Positions 1 to 11,713 of a stretch of 64,000 bases of DNA are shown piece after piece. A program made the translations under genes and the position numbers. The number at the start of each line of letters is the position of its first letter. Position 1 is the stretch's first letter. The stretch lies in assembly GCA_002633005.1 (NCBI GenBank), contig NMRA01000004.1:1420799-1484798 (forward strand), given 5' to 3'. The stretch comes from Phoronis australis (lineage: Eukaryota > Phoronida > Phoronidae). The notes beneath the pieces were generated by a model. The model searched no databases and was not told the origin of the DNA. It worked only from the letters and a program-made list of their open reading frames with translations.

Positions 1-171
1 GTGGGGTGGTATGAAATGAGTGGGGTGGTATGAAATGAGTGGGGTGGTATGAAATGAGTGGGGTGGTATGAAATGAGTGGGGTGGTATGAAATGAGTGGG
101 GTGGTATGAAATGAGTGGGGTGGTATGAAATGAGTGAGATGGTATGAAATAAGTAAGATAATATGAAGTGA
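1..171. repeat. 19-bp minisatellite
   Basis: Nine head-to-tail copies of a 19-bp unit (GTGGGGTGGTATGAAATGA). The first seven are identical and the last two are degenerate. The array starts at base 1, so it probably continues off the left edge. It lies upstream of the DAZAP2-like last exon, probably in the preceding intron. Confidence 0.95.
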
Positions 172-2248
172 CGTTTAGATTTCATAATAGACATGTGCCT
201 TGTGTTTATTGCTTTTTGCGACCTGTTCTCGTAATCGTTAGCCATGTGTCGTTTTATTTTTGTTTGAAGATGAGACATGACCAGTCTCAAAATAAAGCCG
301 TCATTTTGACAGAAATTACGTCTTGTGCTCCACAGAATGATTAAATCTCCTTGAAGCAGAGGCGCAAAGTCTCTGAGAATATACACACAAAGTTACTACC
401 TGGATGAACCTTTATTCACCAGATGTGAGTGGTCACGCAAGACCGTATTTCTGTCTTAAGTCTTTAATCACTTTCACGAAACGGACCCTTGGTGATCTCT
501 ATTGTTGTATTTTGGAGGATCGACAAATGAATGGTGAGTTTGAGAGAGCGTCCATCAAAATTGTAAACAGACAGACAACATTGTCGTGCGCATAGGCTAT
601 GTAGGACCTTATAATAAAAATGTCTAAATTTGAGCTTCATGCCTCAGACTTGGCTGATTGGATTCATATGAAACTTTCAGATACTATGTTTTATATACTG
701 TTCTCCAAAACGCTTTTAGTAATTGTTTTTAAAATGGTCCATTTTTACATGAGGGGGCCATCAAAAAATAGAATTTTCATGATTTTCAAGGAAAAATCTA
801 AAGTTGTAAAAAATGAAAATGTAATGACAATTTAAAAAACTGTAATAGCATTTTTGAGATTTCTTCTTGAATATTTATCTCGTGTTATTGATACTGTTGT
901 TTTGTTATGAATGTTCATTTATGTTTGCCAACTTTTACTAAAAAGACTTGGTCACATGACCCAATTAATGGCAGATTGGTAAAATGTCAAAAATCAAATT
1001 CTTCTTTCAGAAAGTTTATACTTTTACTGAGTTAAAGTCTATAGTTTTGTACGTGTACGCAAACTTGTCAGTGAGGTCCTACATAACTTAATAAGAACTG
1101 TTGACAGACAAAAATGTTGTGTGATTATCCACTTCTCTGTGCTCAAGGGAGCCTATTGTCAAGCCATTCTGATTTGAAAAATATGTGCACTTTGGAAATT
1201 GGGGTATTTACAACATCATTAATGATTAATTCTTGTTAAATACCGAGACAGTATGGTCCTGCGAATCTTGTTATAATCATGGATTTCTCATCTGTGCTGC
1301 CGTTGTACATGCCCGGTTTCTTAGTGCTGATGTCAATGTTACAAAATGTGGTGAATTCCTTTTCCCGTTTCTAAATGTCGCTTTCGAAATTCCATGCTCG
1401 ACATCTTGTTTTGATTTCCAACCCACAATGCAAATCCACGTAAAGCGCATTTTTCATTTGTCGTTTTTTCGCTGACTAACTTTAATTGGCCAATCCCGAA
1501 AGGGGAAGCCTGGTTTCCAAATTCTATCACATTCTAGTACTTACAATAGGTCTTGTTAGTCGCAACTTGAACTCTTGACAACTCCTGTCATTTACCGCAT
1601 TTACTACTCAGAACTCACTTCATGCTGATAATTTGAAGGTACTTTTTCTGGACGGTTTCTTTAAAGCAACCATTTTTATGCCTTAAAAGTAGGCAGAATA
1701 ATAGTAACTGCGTAACCGTTATGATTGGTCGTTTTCATACCCTGAAGACAGCGTAAAAATGCTACAAATATGCCTTCTCTCCAAAAAAATTACTTACTGC
1801 ATGCCATTACGATCGTAAAACGAATCTTAATCTCTGCCTCATTAAGATTAGTGATTTCTGAGCTTAGGAAGCGCCAACACGTTTGTCCTATTGCTGAATG
1901 CCATGCTTCGCAAATAAAAGGCTAGTTAGATCAAACCGGCTTTACTTAGTGAGCACGCAACAATGAACCCATATTTCTTGCCACAACCTGATATCACTTG
2001 TAAACTGACAAAGGAATTGACAAAGGATAACTCGCAAGAACAGGGCGGCTAGGGTGAACAGCCGGCGTCATCTATACGTCATGATTGTCTAACAGATTGT
2101 GTGTCAATAGCAGTATGAAAAATTTTATCTCTCAGCATACACGGCCAAATCATAGTTGGTTTTTGGGTAACTTGATAGCACATTGTTTTTTCTCATTCCT
2201 CACAAAAATCAAAATGTCTGAGACTGATGTTTGTATGTTTAATTGTAG
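172..2248 (+). other. probable last intron of the DAZAP2-like gene (partial)
   Basis: Non-coding stretch ending at the acceptor ...TTTAATTGTAG at 2248. I looked for the preceding DAZAP2 exon (Gly/Pro/Tyr-rich coding) and did not see it, so the donor should lie left of the window. It contains the 598-1085 MITE and otherwise nothing recognised. Confidence 0.5.
598..1085 (+). mobile_element. MITE family A, copy 1 (intact terminal inverted repeats)
   Basis: About 488 bp with matching 12-bp ends, TATGTAGGACCT at the left and AGGTCCTACATA at the right. No coding capacity. Two diverged relatives occur at 46995-47496 and, inverted, at about 53503-54070; they share internal blocks such as GGTCACATGACCCA and CTTTTACTGAGTTAAA. 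The transposase family cannot be assigned. Confidence 0.75.
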
Positions 2249-2377
2249 CCACCGCCACCAGGGTGCATGCCCAATGCTGCGCAAATGGCCGCTGCTCAGG
2301 GACACAATGTGGTCATGTCTCAACAGAAGGGTGGTTTCCTTTCCGGCACTGGTGATGGAGGATATACTGTGTGGTAA
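2249..2377 (+). CDS. DAZAP2: DAZ-associated protein 2-like, C-terminal exon (partial gene)
   Basis: This is the last 42 codons plus TAA, after a good acceptor (TTTAATTGTAG). The peptide begins PPPPGCMPNAAQ and ends GDGGYTVW-stop. It matches the end of DAZAP2 (PPPPGCPPNAAQ ... SDGGYTIW) along its length, including the terminal Trp. DAZAP2 is a small Pro/Tyr/Gly-rich adaptor that binds DAZ-family RNA-binding proteins, ubiquitin ligases and stress-granule components; it has no catalytic domain. The family is about 170 residues, so roughly three quarters of the protein lies left of the window. The exon starts at phase 0. Family identity is firm because the tail is diagnostic; any function in this species is inferred. 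Confidence 0.92.
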   Translation, partial: PPPPGCMPNAAQMAAAQGHNVVMSQQKGGFLSGTGDGGYTVW

Positions 2378-2799
2378 ACTGTCTTTGGCGAGGCTTGGCG
2401 ATTATTATTGAGATTGTATTAGTTAAATACCGTAGTAAGAAATTCACATTGATTAATTTTATGATTAGTACATAATCTTTGCTCATGAAGCCGTCCATTT
2501 AATACCACCAGGATTTCCAATCACTGTCTATGGTGAGAATGATGGGTATGCTGTCAATTTTGAAATTAATGGTATTTCCTTTAATTGGCATTGTGGGAAT
2601 TCCAACTTAAGAGGTGCGTTGTCATTTTTTCCTTGGTTTAATTGGTTGGCTTCATTCAGTCCCTGTAAAAGTTGCTGTTACTCCAGTTACGCATACCGTC
2701 TGATGTTGCACCAGCAGGTTGACTCCATGAATGTGGAAATCTGCTATGTGTTTCCAAATGGCTTGAGATTTTCCAACTAATTTTGTTTGAAGTATCGTG

Positions 2800-2805
2800 A
2801 TTAAA
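2800..2805 (+). terminator. candidate proximal poly(A) signal ATTAAA
   Basis: Common variant signal 423 nt after the DAZAP2-like stop codon. It would give a short 3' UTR and exclude the downstream repeat. Weak on its own. Confidence 0.25.
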
Positions 2806-2849
2806 GACTTGGATTACGCAACATTTTTGGCAAGGAAAGTAAAGTTTAC

Positions 2850-3166
2850 CAAAAGTTACAGTAGTGTGGAATCCAATCTACTAGCCCCGCAGTTGCAGCC
2901 GAATGCTCTGCCGCTGAGCCAAATCTCATGCGTTTAATGGTTGAGTATGTTGAGCGCATATAAATGGTAAACACACCTGCTTTGGTTTCTCTAATGTCTG
3001 ACAGACAATGGCGAGAACTGCCAATTTGTAAAAGGATCACAAAAAGGACGGATTTTCTTGTTTTATAGTTCTAATCAGAACTAATAACTTCAAGAATACT
3101 ATCTCACCCAACAGTAGTCCCCAAAATGTGTTTTTGGCCATAAAACGGACTGTGTCCCTTTAAAAG
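2850..3166 (-). mobile_element. TIR/tRNA-like repeat family B, copy a
   Basis: On the - strand it begins CTTTTAAAGGGACAC and contains the family blocks AACTATAAAACAAGAAAATCC and GTCTGTCAGACATTAG. It then has a tRNA-like segment (about 2864-2933, - strand) with an A-box-like TTGGCTCAGCGGCAGAGC and a B-box-like GGATTCCAC, plus an anticodon-loop-like CTGCAAC (tRNA-Cys-like). It shares organisation with 10649-10932 and 18405-18980. It is not a functional tRNA gene; the acceptor stem does not close. Confidence 0.6.
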
Positions 3167-4630
3167 TGTTTCGTCTGCTTCAACTTTGCCATTTTGTGAT
3201 TAGTTGTAAATGTTCCTGAGCTTCAGTTAATGTTATGAACCACAGCAAAGGATTGTTCATTAGTCATTATCACCCATGTACATCAGGTTTGATAACAGTC
3301 CATGATTAAGGTTTTATATAGTATCCTTTTTATATTGAAATCGCTGCTTGTTAGTAAGGATGAATTGATTTTTGTCAAGTTGTTCAAGAGTGTCGCAGGG
3401 TTTGGTGCAAAGTAATTGATGACTCGTTATTTGTTTTTCATAAATCTTTGTAAGTGTTATTCTTTCTTAAATGTGACATGTCTGAGATTTGAATACTTAG
3501 ACTGTCAAAGTGAGTGCGCTATTTATGTATGTGCCATCAATTCATGCCATGAGAATAGCATTTACAGACCTTGCTACACCAAGACTAGCCTAGGCGAGGT
3601 GCTGTACCCCAGCCAAGTAGAAGTCAAGCCTATTCATGAAGACATGCACAAGATAATTGAGCATGTAAATCGTTCTTAGAAAATAGTGTGCCTGTAATTA
3701 TTTTCATCAGGCTAGGTTTATTGCATTGGTAATGCCTAGGGTATGGTATTGCACTGTCTGTTTGAGATAGGGGGTGAGTGGGCTGTAATTTGTAAACGCA
3801 ACTTATAAGTCATGAAGGATCACTGTTGCACCAAAAAGATAGTAGTTTTCAAAAAAAGTAGACGAGTTTCATCAATATTTGTCCAGTTTATAGCGACCCC
3901 CCCCCCAAAAAAAAAGACAAAAATTACATAAGTTATCAAAACTTAAATTGTTTTGAAATTCCTCCAATTTTCAACTAGAAGAAAGATAGTTAACTTTATA
4001 CTGAAAACTGCTGTGAGGAAAGTGCCTTTCTATGGTGATGTAGTCCAAAAACTGCAGATATCTGAAATCTTCCCGCCTACATGTATGTGTGAGGGTACTG
4101 ATGACGACGCATCTTCCCGATGAAGACGATTCGACAATGACGCAGATATCTGAAATCTTCAGTCACATCCAGAACCACAGCCTTCACTCCCGCCAGCAGT
4201 TTTTGTGTGCGTCAGTTGTCTGTTTAATGTAATTGAATTCAAACTCAGTGAATCATGCAATGAAGGGTTTATGGCTTTCTCCCTGTTGATTGAATTCATT
4301 GTCAGGGATTTGATTGCGAGTTTTTTTGATATAAAACATTAGTGTGAGCTTTGTCCAAAAGAAGTCACTGTTATGTCTCTTGTGATGAAATAAGGGATTT
4401 ACTTAAATAACTTGTTGGGCAATGACCAGTAAGAACCCCAAGATTTGTGTGTCCTTGCAGTACCTATATATACAAGCACTCATCTTTGAAACATTCCTGT
4501 ATACTTAGTTAGATTTCATCTCACATATCTGCTTGATACTAATGGGGAAATTATTATTTTATTTAAAATTGTCCCTATGCCATATGGTGTGAAAATATTT
4601 ATATAACAAATGTTGTAGGGATTATGAATT

Positions 4631-4636
4631 AATAAA
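4631..4636 (+). terminator. candidate poly(A) signal AATAAA for the DAZAP2-like gene
   Basis: First canonical AATAAA after the stop codon on the + strand, followed by T-rich sequence. It would imply a 2.25-kb 3' UTR. Confidence 0.35.
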
Positions 4637-4660
4637 TTTTAATGCTTATCAATGAATTTG

Positions 4661-5741
4661 CTTTATTTATTGTTTATCACTTGGGAAACTTCTCTCATCC
4701 TTGACTTGGTCCATAATATCAATTTCTTGATCCATATCTGTAAAATATCTCTCTAGGTTTGGTTCATATTTCTATGTTACTGACTGAGAGGAAGACGCCT
4801 AGCCATCAACGTGGATTTGAAATATAATTTGCCTCTGGCCTTGCAGCATGTTCTGAGAAGAACACTCCTACTGACCTGATAGTCGGCTTTCACAAACATG
4901 ACTTGAAGCGTATATAAACACAATTCCATCTCAGAAACGAACTTTTGGTTTACACCGCTTACTGTTCTGAAGCTGGTCTCGAGTTGGAAAGGTTTTGGCG
5001 CTTCAAATGAGCTGACTGCTATTGCTCGAGATTGCATGGTCTCAACTGATAATGAAATGTCTCTTATTTACAAACATAGACATCACCTCTCACCTAAGAA
5101 AGGAGCAAATTGAGACCAATTTTATATCCGTAACTGGTCTAAACGGAAACATCATTTTGTTTTTGGTATTGCCACTTTAATTTTACACCCTTTCCACGTG
5201 TTACAAGAGGTATAGCAAGCATGAAGAGATCCTGTAACGCGACTTCTGCCTCCATACACTTATCTGAAACAAAATAATGCTCTGTAACCCACGGCAAACC
5301 TCAGAAGTTAGGAGGAAATTTGAAAACTCCTTTCAAAGTCTGCTAAAGAGGCAAGCGTGACCTACGCGTTTGACGAATTACAGACGGCAACTGTGGGAGA
5401 CTAACCCACCATGAGTTTTTAGTTGATTCCAGTGACAGAACGAGGGTTGGTTGAATTCATCAAAACAAGGCTTAGTGAAACGGAGTTACATTCGGACATT
5501 CCGATTCGAGCTGATGTTGAGAAATGCAGCAGAATACTGCTCTATGTATCGATTAAAAGTACCTAGACCTTGTGGCTTGCAGGTGCTGCAACCACAAAAA
5601 CAGAAAATGCATTACTCAGAAGTTCGTGTTATTTGACATAGGTAAGATTACAAGGCGTCAAACTAAGTAAAGCGGTTCATTATATTTTTCGGCTCATTCC
5701 CATACCATATGTGAACGACAAATGTTTAATTCAAGACATGC
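4661..5741. other. intergenic, no gene recognised
   Basis: Only short open frames. Part of 5190-5440 (read on the - strand) resembles 13200-13340: both carry GGGTTACAGAGCA then TATTTTGTTTCA and a nearby CATGG-GGTGGGT block. This suggests a further, poorly bounded dispersed repeat. Confidence 0.4.
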
Positions 5742-8700
5742 TAGACAGGCAACCCAGAGCACTTGGCATAGATGAACGAGGAACCAACAACTGACCATAT
5801 AGGAGCACGTAGAGTCCACCTCAGTATATACAGAAATGGACGTCTGCCGTTGTTTGCACTCTGGATGTGACCCCTGGGGACCTTACAAGGGGGCCAAAAA
5901 TGAGCTAGATTAGATATTCGAAGTACAGGCCCAAACTGATTTAAAACGGACAATAGTACCGCACTGAACACCGAATGACCCATGACAGACAAAATGCANC
6001 CTTCCCAAAAAATGAGCTAGCTCAAGTATTCGAGGTACCACCTGACAAAACCAATTCCATGTGATTCAATACATGTCACTGATCGCTATATGACCCATGA
6101 CAGACAAAATGCACTCTGGGTTGTGCCCGCCAGAAATCCCCCAAAATGTCAACCACGGTAGGCCAATGCCATTGAAAATTTGAGCTAGATTAGATATTCA
6201 AGGTTCCAGCTAAAACTGATTTAAAACGAACAATAGCACCGCACTGAACACCGAATGAATCATGACAGACAAATTGCAGCCTGGAAAGGGTCCGCCAGAA
6301 ACCAAGAAAAAGGACCCCCCCCCCAAAAAAAAATTAATGAGCTAGCTCATACATTCGAGGTACCACAAATAACCAATTCCATGTGATTCAATACATGTCC
6401 TTGATCACTATATGCCCCATGACAGACAAAATACACTCTGGGTTGTGCCCGCCAGAAATCCCAAAAAATCTCAACCACGGTATGCCGAGGTACCGGTTGA
6501 CTTAAACCATTAATCGTGCCGCAATGAACACCGGATGACCAAATTGTGCTGTGGAAACGGTCCGCCAGAAACTAAGAAACGACGCCCAAAAATGAGCTAG
6601 CTCGACATTCATTCGAGGTACCACAATAAACAATTCCATGTGATTCAAATAGAAGTTACTGGTTACTAAATGGCCTGTGACAGACAAAAACCCATTCTGG
6701 TTTGTGCCTGTTAGCCCCAGAAATCTCCGGCAACCACGTAAGTTCTTTTGAAAACGTGTGATATATTAATTAGATAATGAAGATCCCGCTGAAGTCTTGG
6801 CAGAGTGTTGTAGAATCTAGAATTTCGATGAGGAAGGTGCGATCACGTGCTTAGTTTGCAGTTCATGGCGAATTGACTGTATTTCCGTAATACTATCGCG
6901 TCTACTGAACTCTCTTCTTTATAAAAATTAATTATAGGGTTACATTGAGTGCTAAATGGATGGTGGCGGAAAGTAAGCCTGATAACACTAAAACTTTGGG
7001 ATACCACAAACTGCCAAAAAACCAACCCACTGAGTGATGATGCAGCTAGCGTAGAATAATGAGCTATCGAAACTGCCAGCAGGAAAGATATGCTTCAGTG
7101 ACAACACACGGCCCCTAAATTTGCGTTAGATCGAAGAACCATGAAAATGATTTCGAAAGAGCACATTGACTACTAAACAATGCTTTTAATGAAAAGCATC
7201 AGACGTGTTTTTAAAAATCTTCTTTAATCAAAACAAACCAGAAATAGTCATCACAACTCTTTCAAATAGCCACCCGACAATTACAGTAACATCCATGTCA
7301 GAGGCCCTGATCAATGCATTGCCATTTGAATTGGCTAAGTGGAAGGTAAGAAGCGCGTCAACCTCTTGATGGAAACTTCGAGAATCCGGTGTGTTATCAA
7401 CTGCTTTGGTACCACCGTATGAAAGGGGAATACAGTTGTCGCCATGTCAGACACTAAGTGTTTTCTCACCAACAAATCAGTGGTCCATACAGGTCTTTCT
7501 GCCATTCTTGTAGGAGGAAGGTTGCCAAACTCTCTTTAAAATGTCCCGTTCTGCATACCAGGAGTTTTCCAACAAGACATTTTTTAAGTGTTACGTTATT
7601 TTACGCAAAGAAATTACATTTGTTTTAAATGAAAAGTTTAGGCCCTAAAACAGGTGTGTTTAAGTAACTTTGTTATTCTGTAGTATTTATCTATAACTAC
7701 TGTTTTCTGTAGTACTTGACTACGCCCGTGAAATAAAATTTTAAAAAATCACAAGTTTATCTTGTAAAAGAGCCCAATCCAATACTTCGCGTTGTTGATA
7801 GTGTACCGTGTATTTGCCAAATTGCCCCTCTCTGCGGACAGTCCCATTTTTTAATTTTTCCGCTTTTCCGCCACACCATCTAAATGCCTCGCTTTCTGAC
7901 GCACGGCTAAATTGACATATTATCGTATACCGGTACTATTGTAATTTCCCGCTCGACTGAATGGAAAAATCGGGCAGTTTCTCATTACGCTACACAGGTG
8001 CAGGCTTAATCATCACTTAATGGATTGTTTGTTGACAATTCCTCGTATATCAAAGTTTTAGTTTTATTGGGTATTTTTCAAAATGCTTACTTTCCGCCAT
8101 CATCCATTTGACACTCGGTGTGACGCTATTATTAATGTTAAGCAAGGAGAGAGTTCAGTGGACGCGAAAGTAATACGGTAATACAAGAATTCGCCATGAA
8201 CTGCAAACTAAGCACATGATCACAACAGCGTCCTTATAGAAATTTTTGATTCTACGAAAGTCTACAAAGACTTCACCGGGATCTTCATAGATCACACAGT
8301 TTCAACAGAATCACGTGGTTGAGATTTCTGGAGCTGGCGCGCACAACCCAGAATGGGTTTTGTCTGTCACAGGCCATTTACTAACCAGTAATTTCTATTT
8401 GAATCACATGGAATTGTTTATTGTAATACCTCGAATGTATGAGCTAGCTCCTTTTTGGGCGTCGTTTTTGAGTTTCTGGCGGACCCTTTCCATAGGGCAA
8501 TTTGTCTGTCATGTGCCATTCGGTGTTCATTTCGGTAAGATTGTTGATTTTTTAAAATCTGACTTAAAAGTCAGTTTTAGCCGGTACCGCAGATAACTAA
8601 TGTAGCTCCAACTGGCACATAGTGGTTGATATTTTTAGGCATTTCTGGCGGCCACAACTCAAAGTGTATTTTGTCTGTCCATAGACATGTATTCATTCAC

Positions 8701-9329
8701 ACGGAATTGTTTTTGTCGTACCTCAAATGTATGAGCTAGCACATTTTTGGGGATTCTTTTTTGGGTTTCCGACGGACCCTTTCCAGAGTGCAGTTTGTCT
8801 GTCATGGGTCATTCGGTGTTCAGTGCGGTACTATTATTCGTTTTAAATCAGTTTTAGCTGGTACCTCGAATATCTAATGTAGATCAAATTTTCAATGGCT
8901 TACGGTGGTTGACATTTTTGGGGGTTTCTGGCGGGCACAACCCAGAGTGTACTTTGTTTGTCATGTTGCACGTGAATCACATTGAATTGGTTTTGTGTGG
9001 TACCTGGAATGTATGAGCTAGCTCATTTTTGGGGGTCCTTTTTTGGTTTCTGCCGGACCTTTTCCAGAGTGCAATTTGTCTGTCATGGGTCATTTGGTGT
9101 TCAGTGCGGTACTATTGTCCGTTTTAAATCAGTTTTGGCTGGTACCTCGAGTATCTAACTAGCTCATTTTTGGCCACCTTCAAGTTGAAAGGTCCCCAGG
9201 GGTCGCACCTAGAGTGCAGACAACTTCAGACGTCCATTTCTGTATATACTGAGGTGGACTCTAAGTGCTCCTATGATCAGATGTTGGTACCTCGTTCATC
9301 AATGCCAAGTGCTCTGGGCTGCTGGTCTA
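5742..9329. mobile_element. large foldback element with internally repetitive arms
   Basis: Two inverted arms of about 1.27 kb (5742 to about 7010, and about 8050 to 9329) flank about 1 kb of unrelated centre. The outer ends match as CCCAGAGCACTTGGCAT and its reverse complement; the inner ends match at GGCGGAAAGTAAGC. Each arm is built from degenerate tandem modules that reuse the words ATGAGCTAG, CCATGACAGACAAAATGCA and CCGCACTGAACACCGAATGA. Two module types roughly alternate. No transposase-like open frame is seen in the centre. The architecture is that of Foldback/TU-type elements; no clear target-site duplication was found. The assembly N at 5999 lies in the left arm. Confidence 0.8.
7030..8035. 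other. central domain of the foldback element
   Basis: AT-rich spacer between the arms with no long open frame and no recognised motif. It may be a non-autonomous filler or an unrelated insertion. Confidence 0.5.
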
Positions 9330-10648
9330 TTCGCACCGATACCCACACACTGTGTGGTTTTCATCATCATTTCACATGTTCACTTCCATATAGGTGGCGC
9401 TGGGACAGATTTCTGCCGCCCTCTCTTGTGAAGCGAGAACTATTGCCTACCGTAATTTGAAATCAAGTGTCCATTGAACAAGAACTAGGGAAACTGTTAG
9501 ACTTTTCAGTGAAAGGGCGCCTGTAATAACAATGTCTGAAAACGTTTCCCGTTTTTCTCACCATTCAATAGAGTGAAAGCTCAACAGCTCTCCCGTAACC
9601 ACTTGTGGCATTTGAGAGCTTCGTGATATTGTCGATGATATTGGATGGTAATGTTACATTGTCTTCGAGCGATGAACACGAGACTGTAAATAGCAGTGAG
9701 TACATTTGAAATGGGCCTTTCAACTGTAGGAGTATTTGAGTTAAATGCTTGGCAAAATTAATAGGCTATTTTTCCTAGCTGTGGGCTAGTGTTGAGTCTG
9801 AAGCTGTCCAACCAAACCCAGCAAAAGCAATCATGTTTCTTTGAGATTGGTATTTTCCAGTTACTAATTCTATCCACCTTGCATCGTTTGAGCCCGAATT
9901 ACAGTGGTGTATAAGTACTTGCTACTTGCTAGTTTACATAACAGGACGACATTTACCAGTCAATTAATATGAATGTTTGCCAGATGGTTTTCTCTCAGTA
10001 CTAACTCGCAAGCCGAACCAAAAATCTACCGGCAAATAGTAAAGCGCAAAACCGAATAGGGAAGGCCTCAGTTTTCAAGAAAGTTCATTTTTCCTTGATT
10101 CTTAAATAGAGAAATTAATTCACCTGGCCTCAGAATCTAGAAAGATATGCGTGTGTAGGCCTACTTCTGTACTCGGGTAGTTTCCTCGTTACTTCGCATT
10201 TCGCATTTTACGCATGTATTTAACACGTAAATGACTAAGCAAAATCTTTGGCATTGGCGAATAAAATCGAATCTTACAACCCGAACATTATTTGTTCACA
10301 AGTTACACTAAATTTAGACACCGTCTGCTTTACAGCCTCTGTATGAATGGAAGCCTACGCCGCTGTGAAACTATGAATGAAAGATCATAGGAGTGACTTG
10401 TTTACGCGAGTGTGTCACAAACCCTGCTTTTGATAATATTTTCTTTGCCACATTTACAACTTGCTAGACGATTTTGAAAATTACGCAACTTCTTTTCACC
10501 TTCAGAAGCCATTCATAAATTTCACTTATCGATCGTTGGCAATAAGTTGCGCACGCCTTACTGGCGTTACCATGGTTTGTCAAAATAAGTTAGCGAGCTC
10601 ACAGGAAGTAGTAAAATAAAATGACGATATTTTGCCACGTTTCGCATG
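9330..10648. other. intergenic, nothing recognised
   Basis: No exon-like homology, no clear repeat boundary and no RNA gene seen on either strand. Confidence 0.4.
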
Positions 10649-10932
10649 TTTAAAGAGACATTGTCATTTTCACAACCAAAACGCATTTTTAAAATTATTA
10701 TTTGACCAGAGTTATAAAACAACAAAATCCGTTGTGTCTTAGTGATTTTATTACAATTTACCAACTTTCGTTACTGTCTGCCAGACATTCGCTGAAATCA
10801 AAGCCAGTGCTTTATCTTACCTGCTGTACGCGTGGGATTGGCTTCAGCGGCTGAGCGTTCGCAAATGGGATCAATTCCGCGCAACAGCCAATTTCTGAAA
10901 AGTTGTCTTTCTCGCCGGAAATGTCTCTTTGT
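10649..10932 (+). mobile_element. TIR/tRNA-like repeat family B, copy b
   Basis: The ends are inverted repeats: GTTTAAAGAGACATT at the left and AATGTCTCTTTG at the right. Internal family words are GACCAGAGTTATAAAACAAC and GCCAGACATTCGCTGAAATC. A tRNA-like segment sits near the right end (about 10831-10882), with A-box-like TGGCTTCAGCGGCTGAGC and B-box-like GGATCAATTCC. Length is about 284 bp with no open frame. This is the cleanest of the three copies. Confidence 0.65.
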
Positions 10933-11152
10933 AGTACTATCATAACTGCGATGTTATTTTCGTGTTCGTTACGTATTTTACTCCCAATAGTTAAACGGAC
11001 CGATCAACAAACATTGAACTGAATAAACAAACCAATTCTGTCCTATAACTCGGTTGCAGTTATCAGGCTAAGTTCAGAGAATTGTTTTTCTTCCTCAGTT
11101 TTAGAATTTAAGGCAGCTTGGACACCAGGTTTACTCAACGACACAAAATACC

Positions 11153-11170
11153 GGGTGTCCCAAAATGTAC
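11153..11170 (+). repeat. transposon end-like motif GGGTGTCCCAAA
   Basis: GGGTGTCCCAAAATGTAC here is the inverse of TTTGGGACACCCTGTA at 12777-12792 and 14187-14202. Motifs of this kind form terminal inverted repeats of mariner-type elements. The paired span could be 11153-12792 or extend to 14202; no intact transposase lies between. Confidence 0.5.
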
Positions 11171-11569
11171 AACCAGGGGGTATCATAGCGCCACATGTAT
11201 GGAAACGTTGTCCTGGAATCTTGCGGGTGGACAACACACGGAAATCCGAGCATCAGCGCGAGTGTTGTGGTTAGACTTTCGTAGTATAAATATGGCTCTG
11301 GAACAAGCCACTAAAGAATAGTAAATCATGCTGTCGTTCTGTTTGATGCATTGGGAGCTTGCGTGTGCAAAAAGCACCATACTTGTGTGGAATGCACACT
11401 GTGGATTTACTCTGACAAAATTGTAGCAAATGGAATTCACAGAGGCATTTCTCGACACATGAAGCAAATTGTTACAATTTTCAACACCGACCAATCGGCA
11501 TGTTTAAATGCTGTTTTCTAACCAATTGAAAAGTTTCAATGTCAGTAATTCGTTTTGTTAACTATTGAT

Positions 11570-11713
11570 AAATATAGATTATTACATGGCGAAGTCGTTA
11601 TCTCCCGTTATCTAGAGCCCGAGTGGATAGGCCCGAGGGTGATAATTCTACAAAATCCACGAGGGCTCTAAATAAGGAGGATAACGACTGAGAACATGTA
11701 ATAATATATTTTT
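11570..11713. repeat. 144-bp foldback with 58-bp arms
   Basis: The left arm (11570-11627) and right arm (11656-11713) are near-complementary and include AGTCGTTATC/GATAACGACT and TCTAGAGCCCGAGTGGA/TCCACGAGGGCTCTAAA. The 28-bp loop holds no gene. It lies inside the interval bounded by the GGGTGTCCCAAA motifs. Confidence 0.75.

Larger units (their letters stand above)
2378..4660 (+). other. DAZAP2-like 3' UTR and downstream region
   Basis: No coding sequence recognised. It may be transcribed as a long 3' UTR up to the AATAAA at 4631. It holds a reverse-oriented copy of the tRNA-like repeat family (2850-3166), a C8/A9 run near 3898-3915, and a short direct repeat GCAGATATCTGAAATCTTC near 4053 and 4141. 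The true 3' end cannot be read from sequence alone. Confidence 0.4.

Noticed and set aside
2864-2933. tRNA-Cys gene on the - strand
   Set aside because: D arm and anticodon loop look right, but there is no closing acceptor stem, and the same segment is part of a dispersed repeat at two other sites.
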